From Streptomyces candidus (GTDB lineage Bacteria; Actinomycetota; Actinomycetes; Streptomycetales; Streptomycetaceae), in contig NZ_JACHEM010000012.1 in assembly GCF_014207445.1 (NCBI RefSeq), positions 62,001 through 126,000 of the forward strand: a stretch of DNA of 64,000 nt, read 5' to 3'. Positions 42,859 through 51,922 of the stretch are shown one piece after another. The position numbers and the translations under genes are program-made. The first letter of the stretch is position 1; every line of letters starts with the position of its first letter. The notes under the pieces were generated by a model. It ran no database searches, had not been told where the DNA came from, and saw nothing but the letters and a program-made list of their open reading frames with translations.

Positions 42859-45243
42859 ATGGCCACCAATCCCCGTACCGGACGACCTGCCCAGAGCAGG
42901 GCCCAGACCCCGTCTCCCGGCGAGGTCCTCGCCCGTCTCACCGCAGGGGGGAGCCGGGCCGCTCGCGTCACTCATACGGAGCACCTGCCCCCGAGAGAGG
43001 GCAGCCATGCAGTGTGGCCCCACCGCATCCGTACCGAAGTGATCACGACGATCCGGGAAGCCGGGATCGAGCACCCCTGGACCCACCAGGCGCGGGCCGC
43101 GGAGCACGCCCTGGACGGCGAATCCGTGGTGATCGCCACAGGAACGGCCTCCGGCAAGTCCCTCGCGTACCTCGCACCGGTCCTCACCGCGCTCCTCGAC
43201 GGCTCCGAGGCCCCCAACGGCCGCGGGGCGACCGCCCTCTACCTGGCGCCCACGAAGGCGCTGGCCGCCGACCAGCGGCGCGCGGTGAAGTCGCTCGCGG
43301 CCCCCCTCGGCAACGCGGTCCGCCCGGCGGTCTACGACGGGGACACCCCCGTCGAGGAACGCGAGTGGGTCCGGCAGTACGCGAACCTGGTCCTCACCAA
43401 CCCGGACATGCTGCATCGCGGGATACTTCCCTCCCACCCCCGCTGGTCGTCCTTCCTGAAGGCCCTGCGGTACGTCGTCATCGACGAGTGCCACACCTAC
43501 CGGGGTGTCTTCGGCTCGCACGTGGCCCAGGTGATCCGCCGGCTGCGGCGACTGTGCGCCCGGTACGGATCCGAACCGGTCTTCCTCCTCGCCTCCGCCA
43601 CCGCCGCCGAGCCCGCGGTGGCCGCGGGGCGCCTTACGGGGCTGCCCGTCGCGGAGGTCGCGGACGACGGCTCCCCCCGCGGCGAGCTGGTGTTCGCGCT
43701 CTGGGAGCCGCCGCTCACCGAGCTGCACGGCGAGAACAACGCACCCGTCCGGCGTACGGCCACCGCCGAGACCGCGGACCTCCTCACCGACCTGGTTCTC
43801 CACAAGATCCGCACAGTCGCCTTCGTACGGTCCCGCCGCGGCGCCGAACTGATCTCGCTCATCGCCAAGGACCGGCTGGCTGCGGTCGACCGCTCGCTCC
43901 CCCACCGGGTGGCCGCCTACCGCGGCGGCTACCTGCCCGAGGAACGCCGCGCCCTCGAAGCCGCCCTCCACTCCGGCGAACTGCTCGGCCTGGCCGCCAC
44001 CACCGCCCTCGAACTCGGCATCGACGTCTCCGGCCTGGACGCCGTCCTCATCGCGGGCTACCCGGGAACCCGCGCCTCCCTCTGGCAGCAGGCCGGCCGT
44101 GCGGGCCGCTCCGGCGAAGGCGCCCTGGCGATCCTCGTCGCCCGCGACGACCCCCTGGACACCTACCTCGCCCACCATCCGGAGGCCCTGTTCTCCCAAC
44201 CCGTCGAGTCGACGGTCCTCGACCCGGACAACCCCTACGTCCTGGCCCCCCACCTCTGCGCCGCAGCGGCCGAGCAGCCGCTCACCGAGTCGGACTTCGC
44301 CCTCTTCGGCCCCGCATGCGAGCCCCTCCTCCCGTCCCTCGAAGCGGCCCACCTGCTCCGCCGCCGCAACCGATCCTGGTACTGGACCCGCCGCGAGCGG
44401 GCCGCCGATCTGGCCGACATCCGGGGTGGCGGCGGCCGTCCCGTCCAGATCGTGGAGGAATCCACGGGCCGGCTCCTCGGCACCGTCGACGCCGAGGCCG
44501 CCCACACCGCCGTCCACCAAGGGGCCGTCCACCTCCACCAGGGCCGCACCTATCTGGTCCGCCACCTCGACCTCGAAGACTCCGCAGCACTGGTCGAGGC
44601 GGCCGACCCGCCGTACTCCACCACCGCCCGCGACACCACCTCCCTCTCCGTCCTCACCACCGACGAGACCGTCCCGTGGGGCACGGCCCGGCTCCAGTAC
44701 GGCTCCGTCGAGGTCACCCACCAGGTGGTCTCCTATCTCCGCCGCAAACTCATCACCGGCGAAGTGCTCGGCGAGACCAAACTCGACCTCCCGCCCCGCA
44801 CCCTGCGCACCCGCGCCGTGTGGTGGACCCTCACCGAGGACGACCTCGACACGGCCCGCCTCATCCCGGAGACCCTCCCGGGTGCCCTGCACGCCGCCGA
44901 ACACGCCGCCATCGGCCTGCTCCCGCTGTTCGCCACCTGCGACCGCTGGGACATCGGCGGCGTCTCGATCCCCCTCCACCCGGACACGCTCCTCCCGACG
45001 GTCTTCGTGTACGACGGCCACCCCGGCGGCGCGGGCTTCGCCGAGCGCGGCTTCCACACCGCCCGCGCCTGGCTCACCGCCACCCGCGAAGCCATCGCCT
45101 CCTGCGAGTGCGACGCCGGCTGCCCTTCCTGCATCCAGTCCCCCAAGTGCGGCAACGGCAACGAACCCCTCCACAAACGAGGCGCCGTCCGCCTCCTCAC
45201 CACCCTCCTGAACGCAGCCCCCGCCCAACCGCCCGAGTCCTGA
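42859..45243 (+). CDS. DEAD/DEAH helicase with DUF1998 zinc domain
   Basis: A 794-aa superfamily-2 helicase of the MrfA/YprA type. Walker A ATGTASGKSLAYLAP, DECHTYRGVFGSH as motif II, ASATAAEP as motif III, motif VI QQAGRAGRSGEG. The C-terminal DUF1998 Cys4 cluster is in CECDAGCPSCIQSPKCG. Relatives act in mitomycin-type DNA repair. ATG 42859 was chosen. However, the frame stays protein-like upstream (AFNHLPAGEHDALGPLSV) without a standard start, so the N-terminus is uncertain by ~27 residues. Divergent from bldG. Confidence 0.92.
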   Translation: MATNPRTGRPAQSRAQTPSPGEVLARLTAGGSRAARVTHTEHLPPREGSHAVWPHRIRTEVITTIREAGIEHPWTHQARAAEHALDGESVVIATGTASGKSLAYLAPVLTALLDGSEAPNGRGATALYLAPTKALAADQRRAVKSLAAPLGNAVRPAVYDGDTPVEEREWVRQYANLVLTNPDMLHRGILPSHPRWSSFLKALRYVVIDECHTYRGVFGSHVAQVIRRLRRLCARYGSEPVFLLASATAAEPAVAAGRLTGLPVAEVADDGSPRGELVFALWEPPLTELHGENNAPVRRTATAETADLLTDLVLHKIRTVAFVRSRRGAELISLIAKDRLAAVDRSLPHRVAAYRGGYLPEERRALEAALHSGELLGLAATTALELGIDVSGLDAVLIAGYPGTRASLWQQAGRAGRSGEGALAILVARDDPLDTYLAHHPEALFSQPVESTVLDPDNPYVLAPHLCAAAAEQPLTESDFALFGPACEPLLPSLEAAHLLRRRNRSWYWTRRERAADLADIRGGGGRPVQIVEESTGRLLGTVDAEAAHTAVHQGAVHLHQGRTYLVRHLDLEDSAALVEAADPPYSTTARDTTSLSVLTTDETVPWGTARLQYGSVEVTHQVVSYLRRKLITGEVLGETKLDLPPRTLRTRAVWWTLTEDDLDTARLIPETLPGALHAAEHAAIGLLPLFATCDRWDIGGVSIPLHPDTLLPTVFVYDGHPGGAGFAERGFHTARAWLTATREAIASCECDAGCPSCIQSPKCGNGNEPLHKRGAVRLLTTLLNAAPAQPPES

Positions 45244-45287
45244 GGACACACCCCGACAGCCGGGGACTGCCCGAAGGCGACACCCGC

Positions 45288-45432
45288 AGGACCTGGGAGT
45301 GCGGAGAGCCCGCGGGGACCTAGCGAGCACGAGGGGCGCCCGGAGGACCTGGGAGGGCGGGGCGCCCGCGGGACCTGGCGTGCAGGCTCCCCCGCTGGAC
45401 CTGACGAGTACGGGGCTCCCGGAGACCGCGCC
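45288..45432. repeat. Five degenerate 26-29-bp tandem units
   Basis: GGACCT starts recur at 45289, 45316, 45345, 45371 and 45397. Each unit follows the pattern GGACCTgGcGagyacGgGGC-cCCG. They lie between the helicase stop and the tad locus, on no supported ORF. Confidence 0.75.
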
Positions 45433-45518
45433 CGGCCCCGCGGAGCCCGAGCCCCCGGGCCCCCGCCGTGTCCGGAGACGCCACGCGCGCGCATGCATCC
45501 GCACCGCGCCTGCCGCGC

Positions 45519-46031
45519 TCAGTGCCCCGGGCCCGCCCTCGACCGCACCACCACCGCATGCGGCCCCACGCTCACCGCCGCCGACACATCCGCCACTTCC
45601 CCCCGCACCGCGCACTCCACCACACGCACCCCCTGCGCCGCCGCGACCTCCACCGCCCGTCCGCAGGCCACCTCCTCCCCCCGTGCCCACGCCCCCGCCG
45701 CCGCCAGCGCCGCCAAGTCCGCACCGCCGCCCGCCCGGTGCCGCGCCACCACGACCTGCGCCATGGCCAGCACCCCGGCGAACACCACGGCCAGCACCGC
45801 GACGACCCCCAGGCCCCAGACCGTCGCCGACCCCCGCTCCCCCCGGCCCAGCCGACCCAGACGACTCAGCCGACCGGACCACCTGCCCAGCCGAGGCCGC
45901 CCCGGCCCGGACCAGCCGCCCCCCTCCCCCGTCGGTCTCCCACAGGCCCCGAACCCCCACCGACCCAGGCACCAGCACCGGCCCAGGCACCACCACCCCG
46001 AGCTCCGCCTCCCCCTCCCCCGCCCTCTCAC
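45519..46031 (-). CDS. TadE/TadG-like pilus or secretion membrane protein
   Basis: A 170-aa protein starting at GTG 46031, which overlaps the TadE stop in GTGA. After an Arg/Gly-rich cytoplasmic lead of ~70 residues comes GERGSATVWGLGVVAVLAVVFAGVLAMAQ, the G-S-A-T-V plus single helix typical of the Rv3654c-like TadE/G family, then ARHRAGGGADLAALAAA. Last gene of the tad locus. It is probably a minor pseudopilin or structural component. Confidence 0.85.
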   Translation of the reverse strand: MRGRGRGRRSSGWWCLGRCWCLGRWGFGACGRPTGEGGGWSGPGRPRLGRWSGRLSRLGRLGRGERGSATVWGLGVVAVLAVVFAGVLAMAQVVVARHRAGGGADLAALAAAGAWARGEEVACGRAVEVAAAQGVRVVECAVRGEVADVSAAVSVGPHAVVVRSRAGPGH

Positions 46032-46444
46032 GTCCCCGCCCCCACCGACTCCTCCGCCAGGGCGACCGCCTCCGCCCGCAGCGTCAGCCGCAGCCGCCCC
46101 GCCCCCAGGACGCCCGCGCCCGGCACGGGGGCCTCGACCCGTACCCGCACCAGGTCGCCCTCCCGCCGGAACGCCACGCGTGCCCCGTCCGGAGCCGCCT
46201 GCCGGGCCGCCTCTTCCGTCGCAGCCCGGGGCTCCTGCCGGGCCGCGGCCCGAGCCCCGGCGCGGGCCGCGTCCACGCACTGGATCTGGGCGGAGGCGGC
46301 CATCAGCGCCCACACCAGCGCCATCCCGAACAGGAGCAGCACCGGCAGTCCCATCGCCGCCTCCGCCGTCACGTATCCGCGGTCCGCATCCCGCACACCG
46401 CCTTCCCGCTCGTCCACCTCCGTCGGCTCCTCAGAACTGCACAT
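46028..46444 (-). CDS. TadE-like protein
   Basis: A 138-aa protein with an acidic N-terminus (MCSSEEPTEVDEREGG) followed by DRGYVTAEAAMGLPVLLLFGMALVWALMAA, the TadE signature (E after the cleavage-type Ala, then one helix). The rest is an Ala/Arg-rich extracellular domain. ATG 46444 overlaps the DUF4244 gene by 14 nt. Confidence 0.88.
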   Translation of the reverse strand: MCSSEEPTEVDEREGGVRDADRGYVTAEAAMGLPVLLLFGMALVWALMAASAQIQCVDAARAGARAAARQEPRAATEEAARQAAPDGARVAFRREGDLVRVRVEAPVPGAGVLGAGRLRLTLRAEAVALAEESVGAGT

Positions 46445-46655
46445 CCAGCGCCCTCCCCACCGCCGCCTGCAAGGCCGCCGAAACAGCACCGCTCGTCACC
46501 ACCTTGTAGAGCACGGCTGCGAAGGCGCAGGCCGCGATCGTCCCTACCGCGTACTCGGCCGTGGACATTCCGTCGTCGGCAGCCCACCGCCCCCGTACTC
46601 GCGCCCGCACCCTGCCCGCACTCCGCACCGCCCGGTCCTGCAACCACTTCCACAT
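46431..46655 (-). CDS. Flp-like pilin (DUF4244)
   Basis: A 74-aa protein with a basic lead, then DDGMSTAEYAVGTIAACAFAAVLYKVV, the Flp prepilin pattern (G cleavage site, T-A-E-Y, one hydrophobic helix). It is the probable major subunit of the Tad apparatus encoded around it. Confidence 0.88.
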   Translation of the reverse strand: MWKWLQDRAVRSAGRVRARVRGRWAADDGMSTAEYAVGTIAACAFAAVLYKVVTSGAVSAALQAAVGRALDVQF

Positions 46656-46707
46656 GTCGACCTCCCGCAGATCAAAGCCAATGCCCTTCCCGACAACCCA
46701 GTCCCGC

Positions 46708-47502
46708 TCACCGTCCCGCCAGCAGTCCCTCCCCCAGCCCGATCACCACCGGTGCCACCCCCAGCAGCAGGAAGGCCGGCAGAAAGCAGACCGACAGGGG
46801 CAGGACGATCAGCACGGCCGCCCTGTTCGCACCCGCCTCGGCCCGGCGCGCCCGCTCGGCCCTGAGCCGGTCCGCCACCCGGCCCACCGGTCCGGCCGCC
46901 GGAGCGCCGCTTGCCCCGGCCCGCTCCAGGCACCTCGCCAACCCAGCAGCGCCCGGTACCGCCCCCAGCCGCCCCCACGCCTCGGCGGGTTCTCCTCCGA
47001 GCCGCAGTTCGGCCGCCACCCGCACGAGCCGTTCTCCGACCGGTCCGCCGAGCGACTCCCCCACCGCCCCGGCCGCCTCCACGGGCCCCGCCCCGGCAGC
47101 CACGCAGGCCGCCAGGAGGTCCGCCGCGAGCGGCAATTGCCGTCCAGCGGCAGCCGCCTCCTCCCCGGCCGCCTCACCCCGCGGCTGCCGCGCCCGCCAC
47201 CATCGCCGCACCCCGATCGCCGCAGCACCGCCGACGAGGCAGCCCCACACCCCGCCCACCAGCACGTATCCGAGAACCACGGCACCCACGGGGCCGCCCC
47301 AGCCCCGTGCCCACGCCGCCCCTCCCCGCCAGTTCCGGCGCCCTCCCGTCCCGTACACCGCGGCCTCGACCGCAAGCAGCGTCGCGAGCCGCCGTTTCGT
47401 CTCCCGCTCCCGCCGCCCGCCGGCCACGGCGAGGGCCAGGCATCCCACAGCCGCACCAACCGACACCACTGCCCCCAGCCTGTGGACAACCTCCCCGTTC
47501 AC
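46708..47502 (-). CDS. Type II/IV secretion membrane protein TadC-like
   Basis: A 264-aa T2SF-type membrane protein. GTG 47502 overlaps the TadB stop in GTGA. An N-terminal helix pair, a cytoplasmic helical domain (LPLAADLLAACVAAGAGPVEAA, the usual LP-x-x-x-D-L-L motif) and a C-terminal helix pair ending FLPAFLLLGVAPVVIGL. It works with TadB as the inner-membrane platform. Confidence 0.9.
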   Translation of the reverse strand: MNGEVVHRLGAVVSVGAAVGCLALAVAGGRRERETKRRLATLLAVEAAVYGTGGRRNWRGGAAWARGWGGPVGAVVLGYVLVGGVWGCLVGGAAAIGVRRWWRARQPRGEAAGEEAAAAGRQLPLAADLLAACVAAGAGPVEAAGAVGESLGGPVGERLVRVAAELRLGGEPAEAWGRLGAVPGAAGLARCLERAGASGAPAAGPVGRVADRLRAERARRAEAGANRAAVLIVLPLSVCFLPAFLLLGVAPVVIGLGEGLLAGR

Positions 47503-48359
47503 GCGCCCTCCCCCTCTCCGCCCCGCACGATCCGGCGCGCCCAGACGAGCCCCCCGGCCTCCAGCGCCCCGCCCATGACCAGGCACCCCCACCCCCACGG
47601 CGTGTGCAGCAGCACCCTCAGCGGATCCGCGCCCATCGCACTTCCGATCAGCACCCCCACGACCGGCAGCAGTGCGAGCAGCCCGACCGTCGACCAGGCC
47701 CCGGACAGCCTGGCCCGCAACTGCTCCCGCCGGTCCTGTTCGTCCCGCAGGGCGGCCTCCAGCCGGTCGAGCCCTGCCACCAGCCCGGCCCCGCTGCCCA
47801 CCGCCACCTGCCAGCACACCCCGATCCCGGCCAGCCCTCCGGCCCCCGGCTCCCGTGCCGCCCTGCGCAGCGCCTCCGGCACGTCGCCCCCGAACCGCGC
47901 CGCCGCCACGACGTCCGCCTCTGCTGCCCCGAGCCCCCCGGTGTCCACGGCGGCCACGCACAGGGCCCGCCCCGGATGGCCGCCGGCCCGCAGCTCCCCG
48001 GACAACGCCCCGCACAGGTCGATCACCCGCTCCCCCCTGCGCTTCCGTTCCCGCGCCGCCTGCCTCACCCGTAGCTGTCGCCCCACCCACGGCACCGCCG
48101 CCGCCCCCAGCGCGAGCGGAATCACCGATTCACCCAGTACGGCGAGCACACCCGACACCGGCACGCACCACCACTGCGGGCGCACCCGCTCCCGGACCAC
48201 TCCCCACCACCGCTCCCGCGGGAGCGCCGCCCTCTCCTGCGCCACGCCCCCGGCCACCACCAGCCGCGCCCGGCGCAGCTCGCCCTCCGAGCCGACCAGC
48301 AGTGCGGCGGCCAGCCCCGCACACACCGCCGCCCACACAACCGCCCCGCCCGCGGTCAC
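47499..48359 (-). CDS. Type II/IV secretion membrane protein TadB-like
   Basis: A 286-aa T2SF-type platform protein. GTG 48359 overlaps the TadA stop in GTGA; the adjacent GTG 48362 is an alternative. The cytoplasmic motif is VIDLCGALSGELRAGGHPGRAL. Helices flank at WWCVPVSGVLAVLGES and TVGLLALLPVVGVLIGSAMG. In operon with TadA and TadC. Confidence 0.9.
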   Translation of the reverse strand: MTAGGAVVWAAVCAGLAAALLVGSEGELRRARLVVAGGVAQERAALPRERWWGVVRERVRPQWWCVPVSGVLAVLGESVIPLALGAAAVPWVGRQLRVRQAARERKRRGERVIDLCGALSGELRAGGHPGRALCVAAVDTGGLGAAEADVVAAARFGGDVPEALRRAAREPGAGGLAGIGVCWQVAVGSGAGLVAGLDRLEAALRDEQDRREQLRARLSGAWSTVGLLALLPVVGVLIGSAMGADPLRVLLHTPWGWGCLVMGGALEAGGLVWARRIVRGGEGEGA

Positions 48360-49507
48360 CACGCTCCCCCGATCAGTTCCCGCAACCGCGGCCATCCCCG
48401 CTCCTCCACGAACCCCCCGACGCCCCACCGCAGCGCGGGCACCGTCCTCACCAGGCCGGCCGGATCCCGTTCGAGCACATGCAGCTCCGCGAGCCGGCGC
48501 CGGCCGTCCCGGTCCCGCACGAGATGCAGGACCACTGACAGCGCCGCGGCCAACTGACTGTGAAGCGCGGCCCGGTCGAGCCCGGCGGCCGTCCCCAGCG
48601 CCTCCAGCCGGGCCGGAACGTGCCCCGCCGCATTCGCATGAACCGTTCCACAACCGCCCTCGTGTCCCGTATTGAGAGCCGCCAGCAGCTCGGTCACCTC
48701 CGCCCCGCGCACCTCGCCCACCACCAGCCGGTCCGGTCGCATCCGCAGCGCCTGGCGCACCAGGTCCTGCAAAGTCACCCGTCCGGCGCCCTCCTGGTTC
48801 GGCGGCCGTGACTCCAGCCGCACCACGTGCGGATGGTCGGGCCGCAGCTCCGCCGAGTCCTCGGCCAGCACGATCCGCTCCCGCTCGCCCACCAGCCCCA
48901 GCAACGCCGACAGCAGGGTGGTCTTCCCGGCCCCGGTCCCCCCGCTGATCAGGTACGACAGGCGGGATTCCACCAGCGCCCGCAGCACCGCGTCCCCACC
49001 CGGCGGTACCGTCCCGGCCGCCACCAGTTCCTCGGGCCTGAAAGCCCTGGGCCGCACGACCCGCAGCGACAGGCACGTCGTCCCGACCGCCACCGGCGGC
49101 AGCACCGCGTGCATCCGCGTCCCGTCGGGCAGCCGCGCGTCCACCCACGGCCGGGCGTCGTCCAGCCGTCGCCCCGCGACGGCCGCGAGCCGCTGAGCCA
49201 GCCTGCGCACCGCCGCGGCGTCCGGAAAGGTCACCGCGGTGAGCTCCAGGCCCGCACCCCGGTCCACCCACACCCGGTCCGGTGCGGACACCAGCACGTC
49301 ACTTACGGACGGATCGGCGAGCAATGGCTCCAGCGGCCCCGTCCCCACCAGCTCCGACCGCAGTTCCTCGGCCGCGCCCAGCACTTCGGCGTCTCCCATC
49401 AACCGGCCCTGGGCGCGCAGCGCGGCGGCCACCCGCGCGGGCGTCGGCTCGGCCCCGCTCTCCGCAAGCCGTTGCCGTACGGCGTCCAGCAGCACGCTCG
49501 TGCTCAT
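48356..49507 (-). CDS. TadA/CpaF-type secretion ATPase
   Basis: A 383-aa VirB11-family ATPase. Walker A ISGGTGAGKTTLLSALL, Asp box/Walker B RMRPDRLVVGEVRGAEVTELLAALNTGHEG, His box CGTVHANAA. The N-terminal domain has the usual GPLEPLLADPSVSDVLVSAPDRVWVDRG. ATG 49507 overlaps the Ssd stop (ATGA). It powers assembly of the Flp pilus; a close homologue is Rv3659c next to Rv3660c in mycobacteria. Confidence 0.94.
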   Translation of the reverse strand: MSTSVLLDAVRQRLAESGAEPTPARVAAALRAQGRLMGDAEVLGAAEELRSELVGTGPLEPLLADPSVSDVLVSAPDRVWVDRGAGLELTAVTFPDAAAVRRLAQRLAAVAGRRLDDARPWVDARLPDGTRMHAVLPPVAVGTTCLSLRVVRPRAFRPEELVAAGTVPPGGDAVLRALVESRLSYLISGGTGAGKTTLLSALLGLVGERERIVLAEDSAELRPDHPHVVRLESRPPNQEGAGRVTLQDLVRQALRMRPDRLVVGEVRGAEVTELLAALNTGHEGGCGTVHANAAGHVPARLEALGTAAGLDRAALHSQLAAALSVVLHLVRDRDGRRRLAELHVLERDPAGLVRTVPALRWGVGGFVEERGWPRLRELIGGAW

Positions 49508-50607
49508 CCGGCCGCACCCCCGACCAGCGCCCGCTCCCAGAACGCCGTACAGAACCGGGACAGCGGCCCGCGCGCCGAGCCGCCCGGCGGCTCCCCGTCC
49601 GCCATCGCCTCCCACAGGCGCGGCTCCGCGGGCAGTTCTCCCACCAGCGGCAGGTCCAGCGCCTTGGCCACCCACTCCTCGTCCAATCCCGCCGCGTACG
49701 GCCCGCGCACGACGGTCCGCAGATCGCCGAGAACCATCCTCACGGCCGAGGCGACCCGCTGTGCGGCGGCCACCGCCCGCAGCTCTCCGGGGACCACCAG
49801 CAGCCCCAGGTCGAGCTGGGCGAGCGCCTCCGCCACCCCCTCGTCCACCCGGCGCGGCAGGTCCACGACCACCACCCCGCCGGCCCGCCGCGCGGCCGCC
49901 AGCACGGCCCGCATCGCCTCGGGCGGGATCACCACCGCGTCGCTCCGGTCCCAGCTCAGCACGCGCAGCCCGTGCAGTCTGGGCAGCGACTCCTCCAGCG
50001 CGGCGCTGGCCACTCGCCCTCGGGAAGCGGCGAATTCCGGCCACCGCATGCCCTGTGCGCTCTCCCCGCCCAGCAGGACATCGAGTCCGCCGCCGAGCGG
50101 GTCACCGTCGATGAGCATCGTCCGCCTGCCGTCCCGCGCCGCCGCCAGGGCCAGCGCACAGGCCAGAGTGGAGGCCCCCGCTCCGCCGCGTCCGCCCATC
50201 ACCCCGACCGTGAGTGCTTGACGGCCGACGCCCTCCGCCGCGTCGGCGATCTGGTTCACCAGCCAGTTCTCGGCGTCCGGCAGCCGCAGCACGTAGTCCG
50301 CGCCGATCTCGACGGCCCGCTGCCACACCAGCGGATCGTCCTGGTCGTGCCCCACGAGCATGACCCCGCGTCCGCGCACGGCTCCGCGCACCCGGGCCGC
50401 GGCGTCGTCCCCGACGAGCACCAGCGGCGCCGCCTCCCAGCTGCCACGCCGTTCCGGCAGCCCGTAGTGGACTTCGGGCTCCGCGCCGGCCGCGGCGCAC
50501 AGCCGCAGCAGATCGTCGAGCAGATCCACGTCCTCGGTGACGATCAGCGGCCCGCCCCGCCGCCCGTCGGCGGCCGACAACCGGTCGCCCGTGATCGGTC
50601 CAGTCAC
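49504..50607 (-). CDS. Septum-site-determining-like ATPase Ssd (CpaE/MinD family)
   Basis: A 367-aa protein with an N-terminal receiver-like region (GRGVMLVGHDQDDPLVWQRAVEIGADYVLRLPD) and a MinD/ParA domain with deviant Walker A GVMGGRGGAGASTLACALAL and VVVDLPRRVDEG. GTG 50607 was preferred because GAGAGG is nine nt upstream; GTG 50616 is too close. First gene of the tad locus. The homologue Rv3660c (Ssd) is likewise next to TadA and 6C RNA. Probably localises the pilus machine or affects division. Confidence 0.92.
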   Translation of the reverse strand: MTGPITGDRLSAADGRRGGPLIVTEDVDLLDDLLRLCAAAGAEPEVHYGLPERRGSWEAAPLVLVGDDAAARVRGAVRGRGVMLVGHDQDDPLVWQRAVEIGADYVLRLPDAENWLVNQIADAAEGVGRQALTVGVMGGRGGAGASTLACALALAAARDGRRTMLIDGDPLGGGLDVLLGGESAQGMRWPEFAASRGRVASAALEESLPRLHGLRVLSWDRSDAVVIPPEAMRAVLAAARRAGGVVVVDLPRRVDEGVAEALAQLDLGLLVVPGELRAVAAAQRVASAVRMVLGDLRTVVRGPYAAGLDEEWVAKALDLPLVGELPAEPRLWEAMADGEPPGGSARGPLSRFCTAFWERALVGGAAG

Positions 50608-50896
50608 GATGCACACCCCTCTCGCCGCGCTCTTCAGCGACAGCGATTCCGACTTCCGCGAACTCCGCGGCTGGAATCACCGTGCAGCGATCCGGAAATC
50701 CGTGTGGATCTTGCTCGAAAACAGTGGACAACTCATCGGTTGTGCATATTCCACTCACTCATACCGGTGACTTCCAAGGGGAGCGGAACAACTACACAGC
50801 GTGACGAGTTCGCACGGTACGAGTCCCTCCCCGAAGAGCGGTCGTGAGCGGAGGAGACGCACGATGAGGCCGCACGATCGACGGGCCGAGTGCTCG

Positions 50897-51000
50897 AAAA
50901 GCATCCGGACATGCGACGACCCCAGCCGGGGGGGAGAGCTGGGGTCGTCTGCCACGGTTCGACTCGGGGGGGGAGGAGCCGAACCGGGGTAGCACGGTCG
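50897..51000 (-). ncRNA. 6C RNA
   Basis: On the minus strand, two adjacent stem-loops have C-rich loops. GACGACCCCAGC/GCTGGGGTCGTC (50915-50949) carries seven C in its loop. GGTTCGGCTC/GACTCGAACC, with one mismatch (50956-50985), carries eight. A short hairpin GCAT...ATGC with TTTT ends it at ~50897. This is the actinobacterial 6C RNA pattern, and the position between ssd and a HAD phosphatase equals that of B11/6C in M. tuberculosis. In mycobacteria the C-rich loops pair with G-rich ribosome-binding sites. The 5' end is approximate. Confidence 0.88.
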
Positions 51001-51100
51001 CGAACGATCCGTGACTTCCATGGTGTACCCGAGAGGCTTCTCAGGCAAACCCACACGCCCCAGCGTACGCCGAATGGTGGGCCCCTATGCTCGCTTCGTG

Positions 51101-51922
51101 GAAAACCACTCGTTGCCGCGCACCGCTGCCTTCTTCGATCTGGACAAGACCGTCATTGCGAAGTCGAGCACGCTGACCTTCAGCAAGTCCTTCTACCAAG
51201 GCGGCCTGATCAACCGCCGCGCCGTTCTACGCACGGCGTACACCCAGTTCGTCTTCCTGGCGGGCGGCGCGGATCACGATCAGATGGAGGGGATGCGCAA
51301 GTACCTCTCGGCGCTCTGCAAGGGCTGGAACGTCCAGCAGGTCCGGGAGATCGTCGCCGAGACCCTGCACGACCTGATCGACCCGATCATCTACGACGAG
51401 GCTGCCTCCCTCATCGAAGAGCACCACGCGGCCGGCCGCGACGTCGTGATCGTCTCGACGTCCGGCGCCGAGGTCGTGGAACCGATCGGTGCCCTGCTGG
51501 GCGCGGACCGGGTCGTGGCCACCCGCATGGTGGTCGGCGCCGACGGCTGCTTCACCGGCGAGGTGGAGTACTACGCGTACGGGCCGACCAAGGCGGAAGC
51601 CGTCAAGGAACTCGCCGCATCCGAGGGGTACGACCTGTCGCGCTGCTTCGCGTACAGCGACTCGATCACCGACGTGCCGATGCTGGAGTCGGTCGGCCAC
51701 CCCCACGCCGTCAACCCGGACCGTGCGCTGCGCCGTGAGGCGACGGCCCGCGAATGGCCGGTTCTCGTCTTCAACCGCCCCGTACGGCTCAAGCAGCGCC
51801 TTCCGCACCTCACCATGCCGCCGCGCCCCGCACTCATGGCGGCGGCGGCGGTGGGCGCCGCGGCCGCCACCGCCGGACTGGTCTGGTACGCGAGCCGTCG
51901 CCGCACCCCCGTGGACGCCTGA
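51101..51922 (+). CDS. HAD-IB phosphatase (SerB/SCO3558-like)
   Basis: A 273-aa HAD-superfamily hydrolase. Motif I AFFDLDKTVIAKSS, motif II VIVSTSG, motif III/IV YGPTKAEAV and AYSDSITDVPML. The C-terminus ends with a single hydrophobic segment (ALMAAAAVGAAAATAGLVWYA), so it may be membrane-anchored. GTG 51101 is preferred: a TATGCT -10-like box ten nt upstream suggests a leaderless transcript, while ATG 51074 has no RBS. Phosphoserine or related small phosphate esters are family substrates; the actual one is unknown. Confidence 0.9.
   Translation, partial: ENHSLPRTAAFFDLDKTVIAKSSTLTFSKSFYQGGLINRRAVLRTAYTQFVFLAGGADHDQMEGMRKYLSALCKGWNVQQVREIVAETLHDLIDPIIYDEAASLIEEHHAAGRDVVIVSTSGAEVVEPIGALLGADRVVATRMVVGADGCFTGEVEYYAYGPTKAEAVKELAASEGYDLSRCFAYSDSITDVPMLESVGHPHAVNPDRALRREATAREWPVLVFNRPVRLKQRLPHLTMPPRPALMAAAAVGAAAATAGLVWYASRRRTPVDA

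Noticed and set aside
42793..45996. 1,067-codon minus-strand frame
   Set aside because: Antisense to the helicase gene; Gly/Arg-rich with no motifs.
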